The translations under genes were made by a program, and so were the position numbers. A stretch of 64,000 bases of DNA. Source: Paragordius varius (taxonomy: Eukaryota; Nematomorpha). This document shows, in pieces, positions 50,236 to 62,990 of the stretch (positions are counted from its first letter, which is position 1; every line of letters starts with the position of its first letter). The notes under the pieces were generated by a model that saw nothing but the letters and a program-made list of their open reading frames with translations, was not told the origin of the DNA and did not search any database. The DNA lies in contig OZ176052.1 of NCBI GenBank assembly GCA_964247055.1, positions 10,354,001 to 10,418,000 on the forward strand, given 5' to 3'.

Positions 50236-52774
50236 ATTACAAGTATTCTAATATTTTTAAACCATATCTAATTGTATATATAAAATTACAAACGGAAAAT
50301 AAAATAAATACAAATTTACAAACCCATTTTCGCAACACAAAACAAATGTAATAAAATCAAAATTTTACTTTTATAAATAATAAAAATTTGTCTTTAAAAT
50401 GTAAAAACTAGCTAGCTATATATATAGGTATATATACCACAATCTGTGCTCCAGACATAGCCTTAATGTTACGAATATTGGCTCCTTTGGTACCAATGAT
50501 AGCGCCCACCGAAGCATAAGGTATATTCAAAAACACAGTTTCAGTTTCGGCTCTGGTATTCCCAAAAAACAATCCAGGGAAATAGTTAGCCATATTCTTA
50601 AGAAACCATAAAATATATGAATCAAATCATAATATAAATGATTTAAATAAATAATTTAATGTCAAAACTTAGGGTTAAGTCAGAAATAGAATATGTTTAA
50701 AATGTACCACCAATCCAACACCATCTCTCGAATTTCCATAATGAGGCATACCTGGGAACACTAAATTCTATAAGATAAAATATAAATATGCTAACCATTT
50801 CTTATAAAAAAAATTTGTGAAATTAAAAAATTAACCGATACTATACCAATTTTAAACAACAAAATATCTCACCTGCATAGCAATCAAGTCGCTTTCATAG
50901 CTTTGCTTAAGTTTAGCAGTTATGAGCTGCTGTGCCTTCATAATGCTATCCAGTGATCCTTTGATCGTTATAGTACGTTCCATGTTTGTATCAGAACCCC
51001 CAGAACTAAATACATAAATATATTATTTAAAAAAAATGTAAAATATTTAGCTATGATCTCACCGTTCATACCCGATTCTAGCAATAATTACAAATGTTTT
51101 CTATGTATTTGTTTATTTTTATGATTTATATAGGGACAATGATAAACTTTTTAAACTCTTCTCATTTAATTTGAACATTCAAATATTAAATCATGATAAC
51201 TGAATTTACAAACCTAGAAACCGTGATTCGGGCATCCGATTCAGCCATTAACTGTTTAACATTGTTTCCATTCTTGCCAATAATACGTCCAATCATGTTA
51301 TTATGGGCTAAGATTTTGAGTGGGATTTCGCCCTTATTGGATGTTTTGCCCTCTTCATTCATAATCTCAAGGATGCGGCGACAAGCCAAAGAACAAGCCT
51401 CCAAAGTTCCAACAATCATAATCGTCTATAATATATATAATTTATAAAAACATCTTGATAATTTTTGTTAAAAATTGCTAACCAACAAATACTAAACCAT
51501 TTCATCTGTATTGAAAAAACAAAAATGGGTGCTGTTTATTCTTTTAAAAGCATTTTTAATAATTATCATAAATAAAAAATGTACTATTCAATGCAATGAA
51601 AGAAATGAAATTTATTTTATTACTGTTCTCTTTTTGCTATATATGTTTTAAATTATAAGACTTGCCTGCCATTCATGTATAAGCGACATATCCCGAGGTT
51701 TAAGCATAAAATTGCGACCTCGAGCATCACCAGCCCCTCCAGCTCCATTACCCATTTCTCGCTTCATGACATCAATGTGGGCATGGCTGGCCTGTGTAAT
51801 CGATTTAATAGTTTCACCTCCGCGACCAATGATGGCTCCCACCATTTCACTTGGCACTGAAATCCTAATCACAATAAAAAACAATAAATTTTGGGTACGT
51901 TTAGGACAGGAACTAATAAAAAATGAGTTTTATCTCTAACAATAAACATAATTTACGAATTCGATTGATAAACCACAAGCTATTTCTATTTTTAATAGAA
52001 TGAGAAAAAAAATAAATTCACAATACAATAGCAAATTGTTTGATATAAAATATAAATATGAAAAACTTGAGAGGAAACTCCGAAACTTTGACAGAAATAT
52101 TGTTCCTCTGAGCAGCCATAGGGCCACCTCCATTAATGTAGGCTCCAGGGTGACCGGCTCCACCTGCTCCAGCATAACCTCCTTGAAAAGGCCTTCGGGT
52201 ACGAGAACCGCCTCGACGCATTCGTCCCCCGGGACCACCTGGCCCAAAACCGGGACCCACGCGCCTGGGAGGACCACGTTTCAGCATATCGACATCAACA
52301 ATTTCGCCATCAAACTCCTTTTTGTTTAAATTTTCAATGGCATCACGAGCCTCAGAGATCGATCCATAAGTCACAATGTAAGAGTTGGGAGAATTGTTAG
52401 TTTTCTCAAGTTTTAAAACTTTGCCAAATGTGGCAAAAAGATCTTGAAGATCCTCAATATTAATTTTTTCAGGTGCATTTTTTATTTGAATTTTAAAAAA
52501 TCTAAAAAATAAAAAAGTGGTTTACTTAGCTCTTGGCAAAGAGGGCTCAACCACCAAATCATTACCCATGAAATTAAAACCTAAATATAAAGGTATTGTT
52601 AATACGATTAAGTTTGTCAACAGCTTCGTCCGCATGCTCCTGAAGTGGACAATCTACAAAAGCATATCCGTTTCTAAGCGATATGTCATCCACTTTGATG
52701 TTCATATTGTCAAAAAGTTCTTTCAGAACATTAACCTGAAGATCTCGGGACAAGTTCCCAACGTAAAGTTTCAT
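49064..52774 (-). CDS. IGF2BP: IGF2BP/IMP-type mRNA-binding protein, two RRM and four KH domains
   Basis: Twelve exons with consistent phases encode 656 aa: 52606-52774, 52526-52580, 52079-52501, 51666-51864, 51214-51425, 50873-51005, 50708-50767, 50438-50596, 50058-50138, 49870-49998, 49568-49720 and 49064-49261. The family binds cytoplasmic mRNAs and controls their localisation, stability and translation. RRM1 starts at residue 1 (MKLYVGNLS, then GYAFVDCP) and RRM2 is at about 76-145 (FFKIQIKNAP). A Gly/Arg-rich linker follows (about 150-205). Four KH domains show GxxG loops: GRGG, GKNG, GTKG and GRKG. The linker between the RRMs (VVEPSLPRAK) and the KH3 context (TPEAQWRAQF) match IGF2BPs closely. 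Introns 1 and 2 are only 25 and 24 nt, while the others are 59-306 nt. Intron 4 starts with GC (CAG|GCAAGT). The gene is divergent from KDM4. Confidence 0.92.
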
Positions 52775-53192
52775 TCCGTTAAATAATTAATAAGAGTTAA
52801 TGTAAAAGGTATGGGGTGTAAGGTATTGGACAGGCTTGGGAAGCGTCCGAACTAATAGGATAGAAAAATAGTAGGTTATATTTCACAAATAAATTTAGAA
52901 TTGACGTTTCTAAATTTAGTTGTTTACACACAATAAGTATACATAATTGACATAAATTGGTTTACATTAAAATAAATTACCTATGGCTGGTGGTTTTAAT
53001 CTAGCACAGTCTAACTTCTAGAGATTCGCGTTCGATAAACAGGACCAAACAAAATATCACGTGATATCTTTTTCCTGTTGTGAAAATAAAAAATTAAAAA
53101 ATTTTTTAAAAATTTATTCTAATATTAAAATTTAAATTTTTTTATTAAAATAATATAATTGATGATAATTTGAGAACACATGTTAAATCACA
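52775..53192. promoter_or_regulatory. Shared divergent promoter region of IGF2BP and KDM4
   Basis: The two start codons point away from each other and are 418 bp apart, so both core promoters and both 5' untranslated regions must fit here unless there are upstream non-coding exons. There is no clear TATA box for either. A small GC-richer stretch (GGCTTGGGAAGCGTCCG near 52,831, TTCGCGTTCGATAAACAGG near 53,025 and ATATCACGTGATAT near 53,055, a palindrome with an E-box core) may be regulatory. Confidence 0.5.
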
Positions 53193-56100
53193 ATGCAAGA
53201 TGTAGGGTGTGCGGTATCGCCGATTCAAGTTTTTCACCCGACCCCAAATGAATTTAAGAGCTTTTCTAAATATATAAATACGATTGAAAATTTTGGGGCT
53301 CATAAGGCAGGATTAGCAAAAGTATAGGATTTTATAATTAAAAGGTCATCCCCCCTAATGATTGGAAGCCGAATAAATCCAATTATATTAATATAGATAG
53401 TCTTATTATACCAGCTCCCATATCTCAATTAGTTCAGGGCAAAGATGGTATATATACACAGTACAATATACAGAAAAAACCAATGACTATTAAAGAATTT
53501 CGGAAATTGGCATTTACCGAAAAGTTTTAGGTTTTTAATATACAGATATCGTACACCAGACTTTTTGGATTATGAGGATTTAGAGCGAAAATATTGGTCT
53601 AACATTTTATATAATCAAGCCATATATGGCGCCGATATTTCTGGAACCCTTACTGATCCAGAAATATCGCAGTGGAATATAAATCATTTGGGTACAAATT
53701 TAGGTGATATCGAAAAGAATAGCAATGTCAAAATCGAGGGAGTTAACACTGCCTATTTGTATTTCGGTAACTTAATATTAATTGAAATAGTATAATAGCA
53801 AGTTATTATAAGGCGATACTTTGCCTTAAAAGCTGGCACAACTCAAAAATATATTTAATCTTAAAATTTGTGTTCCTATATAGGAAAATCATTATTTAAT
53901 CAACTTCTCTAATTCATAGTTAATTTCTGTTTTAATTTTTGTTTTTTTGACATTCTTACAATAACCGTAAAATGATTGAAACATTTATACAATTTTGCCT
54001 TACTTAATAATTTATGCGCTTAAAAATTTATTGAATGCATATCTTTATTTTAGCCCATTAAAATCGGTTTAAGACGAATACTCTGATAATCTATCTAATT
54101 TAAAAGAATCTTCTCCCATATCAATTAATTTATTTCTATTGTAGCAAATTTTAATTCCTAACCTTTAAATTTACACCATAACTTGCCATTTCCAAATACC
54201 TTTTGGACAACAAGGATACATTATTTTAAAAAATTTCTACTATTTTTTCACGATAGTGTTCTGATAAAAGTTTATGATTAAACTAATTTTTACACGGCTA
54301 TTTTCCAATAATAGCCTAAAAATAATTATAATCAGTATGAACTATATGTTTTATTATAATATTAATTGGGTCGGGTCAAAATATAATGTATTGGAATTAA
54401 ACCAAAGTATGGGACAATTTGAAAAGTTTCAAAGTATCAATTTTTATTTTATTAAGACTTAAATATAAAAATACGTTCCTAGTTTATAGTGGCCAAGGCT
54501 AAAATTTTCGACACCATTTTATATGAAGTTGGATACTATTTTGTTACAATTAAATCTAAATATTATTCCACTTTAAATAACTACTCTGGTTTACGAAAAA
54601 AAATTTCTGTAATTATTATTCAGGCATGTGGAAGACATCTTTTGCTTGGCACACGGAAGATATCGATCTCTACAGTATTAATTATTTGCATTTTGGGATG
54701 CCTAAATCTTGGTATGTGGTTCCACCCGCATACGCTAAACGCTTAGAAACGCTGGCTTCCAACTGTTTTTCGGCAACGGCAAAAGCTTGTCCCTCATTTT
54801 TGAGACACAAAATGACACTCATTTCCCCACAAATACTTAGGAAGTATGGGATACCCTTTAACAAGGTATGGGCTTGACTTAACTGTATCAAAAGTTTTAA
54901 ACGAATATTTAATCAAGCGAGGATAGGGTAACGTTTGTTTTCATTTTATATTCGTAAAATTATTTCTTATGTTTGTAAAAAAATATATTTTTTTTAAATT
55001 TTATGATTGATGGGTTTCTCAACAATTATTTTGCTTAATAGATTACACAAGAACCAGGAGAGTTTATAATCACATTTCCATACGCCTATCACCAGGGCTA
55101 TAATCATGGTTTTAATTGCGCTGAATCGACTAATTTTGCCAGCACACGGTGGATAGAATATGGGAAACGCGCTTCTGTTGTATGAAACATTTTTATTTTA
55201 TGCATTTTACCATATAACGTTTTTGCTTTTCGTTTTGCTGATAACCAATAAGCTATAAATATCATTTTTATAATTGTCTTTTTACAAGGTTCATACACAC
55301 TTATATTAAAATTATTTTCAGTTAATTTTTAACCTTTTCAAGGCTTTTAAAAAAATAGGGATAAGGAAAGATTTTTTTAATAAAAAATTTGTAATTTTTT
55401 TCCGTTTAGTGCTATTGCAGTTCAGATACTGTTCGGATTCGTATGGACCCTTTCGTTCAAAAATATCAATCTTTTGAACGTTATGCGGCTTGGAAGGCCG
55501 GTCTTGAAGACTACAGTCCACATCCCGAAGATCAACCGGCTTACGATTTATTTCAACACCAATACTTAACGCATATTTTGCCAACATTTTGTCGCGATAT
55601 ACTTGCTAAAATGGATGATGGGTACCCAGAACAAAATTTGAATCAAAGTTATATAACAATTATTTTTTCAAAATTTCCTCCTAGTTTATGTTCACTAATA
55701 TTTCACATATATTTTAACAACACTATCTTGTGATATTAATGGATAATTAGTACAAGATTTGGATAGTTTTTCAAAAAAAACATGATAAAATTTTATTAAA
55801 ATCTTTCTTTTGGCCTTTAACTTTGATTGGACATATAATGGGTATATGTAAGAATGAAAATGTGTCATGCTATCTTATATACAATTTTTATTTGTTTGCT
55901 TTTATAAATATATTATTTTCTCGTTTAAATTGAAGATTATGACTAACCTTTTTAAATGAAGGCCTTTTTAACATTTTTAGACAAATCAAATGATACCTCA
56001 TTATTGCCCAACAATGCAAATTGGGAACACGATGCGAAACCAAATTTGGACACTTTAAACGGAAACAAAGACCAATTAAATGATAGTAAGGCATTAAAAA

Positions 56101-59100
56101 AATTTGCAAGTACCACACTTAATTACAGTCGAGAAATGTATGATATTCTTAATTCATTAACTCAAACATGCAAACATACATCGGCAGCAATAATTAAAAG
56201 GTCCAAACGTATACCACCCCTATCATCGCTCCCTGTCATGCTGAATCTTGAAACTAATTGTTTAAATAATATCAATTCTGACACCATTGTTAAAGACGCC
56301 TCTCAACACAACTCAAATAATCTTGTGGTGTGTCAGGAAAACAAAAAATGTGACAAAGAACGTAATTATACAGATTTCGAAAATTTGCTTAGTACATTTA
56401 AACACGGAGAAAATGAAAAGCTTAAAAGTTTACAACACCAACCGTTAGTAAAACCGTCAAACCACAAGAATCGAAGTATGCGAGAAAATCTTATTAATGG
56501 TCATTGCGTTAAAAAACCACAAAGATCTGTTTCCTCTTTCGATGATCATACATACAGTCAAAGACTTGAACCAATCAATTTGAATAAATCTTCATTACTT
56601 TCGGCCTCAACATCAAACTTAAATTGCAAAAACAGATTGGATGTCAATATTATTTCTGAAAAGCCACTTGTTACTAATTTCACCGATAAAATATCTCAAA
56701 ATTCTACTTTTGATGCTTTAACATCACCCGATAATCCCTTAATAAGGGCATCTACTAACGAACCAATAGTGGAAACAACAAATGTAGTAGATAGCGTTCA
56801 AGGTAGTGACACAAACCACATTACGAATGATAACAATAAACGTTGTCAAAAATATCAGTCACATCCTGTGGATAGGATAAAATTGAAGAGGTAATAATAT
56901 AATATTTTATTAATTTAGACTGTTTATGTTTCCATTATAAGAAATATATAATTGAATGCATCTCTATACCCTTTTACAGGAAAGATATTGCAACTTTAAA
57001 TAAATCCAGACGATTGGGAATACCTTGTACTACTGAGAACCAAAATTTGGCTGAAAATGCCACAAAAACATTTTCTATAGATCAACGCATGTTTTTAGCC
57101 TGCAAATTAAGATTTCCGTTTCTTTTTTCAACAAATGTGACAGAAAATCAGGAGAGTTCGGAAAATGCTAATAATCAAAATAATACGACAAATCATCCAG
57201 GTATTTTAAATTTCATATAGATTCTATTATTTTCGCAAAAACTCATACAACTTTTATGATTCCAGTTAATCTTATATCATTTAAATTAATTACTCCAAGA
57301 TTATTTATACTTTACGAGTGGCAAAAAAATTATGTTCTTTGGATATTAATTTGCTGGCAAATAAAATTTTATATTTTGATTTATTTTATGCATTAAAAGT
57401 AGATCACCGAAAAAATCAACGGCAGTTTAATGATTGGATCAGTTGTAATGGGTCACATTGCAGTTTGTGTCGAATTCTTTGGCCTCTTAAGCCCTATGAC
57501 TACTTAAATGGAATAAAAAATAATGAAGAAAATGTGTCCGCTAATTTAAGCTTAAACAAGGATGCAAAAGATATCGTACACAAAATTAAAAAATTATTAG
57601 ATGTGGAAATGTTTTTGCATTCGCGAGTATACATTGTTTTTTGACTTAAGAAACCATTTTAATTCTCATTTTATTATAATTAAAATATCATCATTTTACA
57701 TAGAAAATCCGGAAATAACGGGAAAATAAAAATATGGTTATCACATTTTAAAATTATTTAAAAAAGTTATAAAGAAAAATCGCAGATTATAAACACTTAC
57801 ATAAATTTGTACAAAATCCAATAATCATAAATATCATTTATTAATGGTAAGCTTTTCGTTTGCTCCCTTACCCTTATTTTTAATAAACACATATTAATTT
57901 TTATTATTTCAGAATTCAGAAAATATAACGATAAGTGACCAACCTTTAAAAAAAGAGGTTGTAATCCGTGGTGAAACTCGCTCCTCAGATCTCAAATTTT
58001 TGCTTGATGAAGAAAAGTCTGCGACAAATTTAAATGATTCTAAATCACATTTTAAACCGAATATTTCTGATTCCAATTCCAATTATATTGAATCAAGACA
58101 ATGCTGTGATAAATGTATTGCACATCACATACGTAAAAGTGATTTAACACAAAATAATCATGATAATTATGATGTTCGGATACCGGAAGTTTGTTTTTCC
58201 CATTTACGTCAACAAACGTCATTGATTAATAATTTTGGCGATGATTTGATTTCTAGGCCAAAACATGAGAAAGAATGTGAAAATGGCAATTATTTGTTTG
58301 ATGCTTTCAATGAAATACATAATAATTTTAATACCCATTTATCTACGACTTTGACGCCTCTTTTAAAATGTTCCCTCTGTCATGTTACGCTGCATACGGG
58401 TATATGTTTGACTTAAATTATGTATCCTAATGGTTTATTTTTAAAACTTATCATATATCCTTGTATATTAGATTGTCTTGCAAGGCTATACACTTCTACG
58501 CAATTAGATGCGTTAAAAAACAATGATGAATGGATTTGTGAATATTGTCAAAATTATATAAAATTTGCAGATTGCAGCACTCCCAATAATATTAATTCCG
58601 ATAAAGATGTTTCCATATCTAGACCAAAAACTTTATCATTTACTGAATTACACAACCAAATTATGATAAATAAATACACGATCAAAAAGGAATTTTGCAC
58701 AGATTTTAACGTCTCAGTCAAAGGAGGGCCTTTATCAATAGATAATTCAGAAGTATTGCAAAATAAAACATCGAATTCATGTGCATACTGTGGCTTAATT
58801 GGAGGAGGTTTATTCATCAATTTGAAATGGCACTCGACAAGAATCGACAAAACAAGCATTTTATCTCTTAATACTGTCTCCGATCTTCATAATCAATGGT
58901 GGTGTCATGCACTCTGTGCTATTTTACCACTTGATTCCAATCACATGCTTGATAACGGCGCTATACCATCTTGTCCTCAAGAAAAGGTTTAAAGCGTTTA
59001 TATTTACAGCTGCGACATAGCTATATTTTACTGAAATATGATTATTAAAATATTTTTATCCTATATAGACTTGTAATTATTGTCAAATGGATGAAGGAAA

Positions 59101-61550
59101 TCTGCAGAACCCTGGTTGTGAGTATATAAATTCTTCTGCTGTTGTAATCCAATGCAAAATGTGTGATAACCAATTTCATGCTCTGTGTGGATTTTTTGCT
59201 GGCGTTTCATACGAAATCGGCGATTGGCCTGACCCACCTATTACGGCTACATGTGCTAAACATACTAGTAAATTTTGTTTTTACAGATGAATTTTACATT
59301 TTTAGCATAAATAATTACATTATTTCGTTGGTACTGAAATGTAGCAATACTAATGTTTTAATTTTATTATTGTTATTCTTCAAGTATTTTATAATACATT
59401 TTTGGATGGATTCATTTGTTTTATTTTTAGAGTCCACATTTGTTAAAGGTAATATGGCCTTGCCTATAATGCAAAAATGCATGACATCCATTAATCAAAA
59501 GGATTGTAATATTAATGCGGGTGTTGATAATATTTTGTCTGAATCAACAAAAGAACAAATAAACGGCTCTACTCAAACAACTTCGCTACCTCAATCTTGT
59601 GTTGTTCCACTTAAACCTTGGAATGATAATGAGGTTTAATCGCACTTTAATATTTCCTTAATTATAATTAAACAATCATTTAAATCCAACTTTTTTACAT
59701 TATGCAGATTTTGTTTTCGGTGGGTGATTTGGTGTTTGCCAAACATAAAAACAACCGCTTTTACCTTGCTCGTGTGCGGGAGGTGCGTAAAACTATTCAT
59801 TACAAATTTGCTTTTGATGATGGCTCTTTTTGTGATAACGGTTTACCGCAAGATGTTGAAGTATTTTTTTGGTTACTCAATAGAGTTTAATATTTAAGTC
59901 ATCCTATTTAATTATTTAATTTCAATCTGTAATGATTATACTAGACAACAAATTTTACTGCATTTCTTTTATATTTATTATTCTAACAGTAAATCTAAAG
60001 TAAAAATTATAATTCTACCTAAGAATTTTTTATAATTTAATTTTTTTATGATTAATCACCTTTATCAAAATTTTCCTTCTATGAAAATATACAGTAAATG
60101 TTGTATATCATTTGACCCTATAAAATGCATACTAAGATTTTTAAATCGATAGTTAATATTGGACTTAGGAAGCGACAAATCCGCGAAGTGAGATTGTTTT
60201 TCTTATTAATGTAATTTTAAAACAAATGGATTTAATAGATATAACTTTGTGCAAAAAAGTTTTTTTCATTAAAACCCTTTTTTATTTCTTTTGTGTTATT
60301 CAAAACAGCCATTTTTAATTTTTTAAAATTACCTCATCAATAATTATTTTCTTTCGAAGGCTTATAACTTTAAAGACTAAAAATAAAGTTTAAGCTATAA
60401 ATTTACAGTTTTAACTATGCATTTTATTATCCACTAGGTAAAATAATTTTGATAATGACTTTTAATTGAAAACCAAAATCTTTTTTAAATATTTTCTTCA
60501 AATTTTTACTAATAAAACCCTGATAATAATATTAAAATAATTTTTATGATTTTTAAATTAGTTAGTCTGTGAAAATTTTTGACTCATTTATGGGTTGATA
60601 ATTTTGACCATATAAAGCCAAATAACTTTACATCAGTGATTTATATGACCACTACCATTCGAAAGATTCAGTCTTTTGCGCTTTTTCGAATCTTATGAAA
60701 TGGTTATATATTTAAAACTTTTATTATTTCGAGTTTAGTGTTAAATCGGGGTCGATGAATCCAAATAAAAAAATTATTAGATATTAGACCAATTTTTTCA
60801 GATATACTATTTATGTACTTTATTATAATAAATTAAAATTTACAAAAATGGCGCTTAAAAAAGTCAAAATTTGTTGTCGAGATATTTAGCATTAAAAGCA
60901 CAATCTTAACTTTTTGTTTTAAATTTTCCATATTTTAGTTTTTTAATTTTTTGTTACCCTGTTTTAATGTGTACTTATCATTTTTTCGTTTATTTTAACA
61001 GACCAGTTTAATATTTTTATTTAGATAAATATCAATACTTATGAGTTTATGATATTTAAATGTAATTTATTTTACATAAATATTATTTAATTTATAGGAT
61101 TATGATTGTATGGAGAATGGCCCGCCTCCTCTTCATGGCCGAATTCAAGTTAGATGGACAGACGGTCTATTGTATCCAGCCTCATTCGAAGGAATCAAAT
61201 CAAATGTTCATTACTGTGTATTAATATAATTCATAAATATTTGTTACGCAATAACCGTAAAACATAACATTTTTGGTTTAAACATAAACATGTTACATTT
61301 AAACTTTATTTAACTACTAATAATAAAAATAAATGTCTTTGTATGTAAATTGACATTTATTTGATACTCAATTATTCATCGCGTCACATATATAAAATGT
61401 TTTTAGGTTGAATTTGAGGACGAAACTCGGAGTCAATTGAAATCGTGTAATGTTTATCCATGTAATACTGAACTGTTACCAGATCGCATACGAAATAAAA
61501 TATCTCAAGCAAGTTTGCCTAAAGGACGGGCCCTTTTCAGTGATGCCTAA
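53193..61550 (+). CDS. KDM4: KDM4-family histone lysine demethylase (JmjN, JmjC, PHD, extended PHD, double Tudor)
   Basis: Sixteen exons encode 1441 aa: 53193-53321, 53345-53523, 53546-53766, 54624-54865, 55042-55179, 55410-55647, 55981-56890, 56980-57200, 57400-57626, 57913-58399, 58472-58986, 59069-59267, 59431-59633, 59708-59860, 61098-61217 and 61407-61550. JmjN is at about 11-55 and JmjC at about 140-310. Iron ligands H186 and E188 (AWHTED) and H274 ([10 protein letters not shown]) match human KDM4A H188, E190 and H276. The KSWY lysine and IYGAD tyrosine for 2-oxoglutarate are kept, as is the Cys/His zinc site. PHD (CSLC...WICEYC) and extended PHD ([10 protein letters not shown]...FHALCG) precede two Tudor repeats, whose cage residues ([15 protein letters not shown]) are conserved. 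Expected activity is demethylation of H3K9me3/K36me3 in the nucleus. A low-complexity Asn/Ser/Lys-rich linker (about 385-830) separates JmjC from the zinc fingers. Introns 1 and 2 are 23 and 22 nt. Confidence 0.92.
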
Positions 61551-61758
61551 TTTTTTGTGGGCAGAACGAATAGTCGAAATATAATTATATATTATAAATA
61601 TTATTTCCATCAGAATGCACATTTTAATTTGATAATTGAATAATCTAACTTTTATGTAATATTACATATTTTATACAATTACCATATATGTATATAATCG
61701 AATTTCGAATATTATTTTATCGTATGTCTATATATATTTATATGTAAGTAGAATCAAT

Positions 61759-61764
61759 AATAAA
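61759..61764 (+). terminator. Candidate polyadenylation signal of KDM4
   Basis: AATAAA about 209 nt after the KDM4 stop codon, followed by AT-rich sequence. It is a likely but not unique site in such AT-rich DNA. Confidence 0.4.
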
Positions 61765-62321
61765 AATATATTTATTACATTGGTCATTTTATGAACTTGG
61801 ACATATCACTGTAATAAATTAATAAATATTTTGTTTTGAATTGCTCGGTTTATTTCCGTATTTTTTATATTTCAAAAAGTGACTTAAATGTAGTTGTAAT
61901 ATTATACACATTAATATAAGTTTGCCTTAGGGGTATTTTTCGCATGCCTTTTTATGACTAATTTTATTATTATATGCATATATACGGATCTTCTTTATCG
62001 TAGCTGTGTATAGCAATCATATAACATATTTTTCCATTAAAACACATATTTTTGGCTATAATAGATTTTTTACGATATATTTTTTTATTTATTATGTAAA
62101 TGGAAAGTTAACCAAAATGACATAATAAAATATTTTGTTTTTTTTTTAATTTAACTCAAAAACAATAAAAACACATTTTAATGTTCTATTTTATAATTTT
62201 ATATTATTAAAAATTTAGTCAGACAGCAGTCTAAAGTTTTGTTCTTATCAATTTAATGTTTTAATTATAAAGTTTGAATCCAATTTATCTACTGTTTTTC
62301 TTATAATTTTTAATATCGGGA
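61765..62321. other. Intergenic region between KDM4 and the serpin
   Basis: AT-rich. I see no gene or repeat in it. Confidence 0.4.
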
Positions 62322-62328
62322 TATAAAA
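62322..62328 (+). promoter_or_regulatory. TATA box of the serpin gene
   Basis: TATAAAA lies 34-40 nt before the serpin start codon, in a GGGATATAAAAAC context. This implies a very short 5' leader, with transcription probably starting around 62,350. Confidence 0.6.
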
Positions 62329-62361
62329 ACAATCTTTTTTCGGTCAAATCATTGAAACAAT

Positions 62362-62990
62362 ATGAATCACGTGCTACTTTTAACCATTATTGCTATATGC
62401 CATATTCCCTTAATTTCAGCGTTCCCAAGGGTAAAGAAAGCAGATCCCGATCATGCTTTGGCCTGTGACCTTTTTAAAAAAATGTTCTTTCCACCCACGA
62501 GTAATGTCGAAGATTACACATCTAATGTGAATTTATTTTTTTCACCTATAAGCATACGTCAGGTTTTGTCGATCCTTATGTTAGGTAGCGATGAAAAAAC
62601 CCTTAAACAATTGACTTCATTGCTTTTAAGAAATCTCACTCATCCCGAATTGAAAAGAAGTATATCTCAAAGATTAAAAAGTAGTCTTGCATCACACCCG
62701 CCCAGCATTGCAATCGAAAATCAAAATGGGATATTTGTTGATGCAAAAATGTCTCTGAATCCCGACTTTAAAGCCAATGTTCACCGATACTTCCCTGCCA
62801 TTGTTCAAAATTTGAATATATCCCAGGATCCAAAGGCAGCCGAAACAAAGATAAATGAGATTGTTTCCAACGCTACTAGAAATAAAATCACCACCATTCT
62901 TCCTTCTGGTGTATTGACCCCTGATACGCGTATGGTAGTCACCAATTCCATATATTTCAATGGTATATGGGCCAATCAATTTAATAAAAG
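62362..62990 (+). CDS. Secreted serpin, first coding exon (rest not found)
   Basis: The exon encodes 209 aa plus two bases before a GTATTA donor at 62,991. Residues 1-20 form a signal peptide (MNHVLLLTIIAICHIPLISA). NLFFSPISI (57-65), followed by a Leu-rich helix, is the family's NVFFSP block. The stretch ILPSGVLTPDTRMVVTNSIY then FNGIWANQF (about 180-207) is the serpin signature from helix F to strand s3A. Serpins trap serine or cysteine proteases by a mobile reactive-centre loop, here still to come in a later exon. I found no convincing continuation to 64,000, so the gene probably runs out of the window. A TATA box precedes it closely. The target cannot be predicted without the loop. Confidence 0.85.

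Noticed and set aside
51675-52329. Plus-strand open frames of 61, 75 and 109 codons across IGF2BP exons
   Set aside because: They are antisense shadows of the KH1 and Gly/Arg-rich exons.
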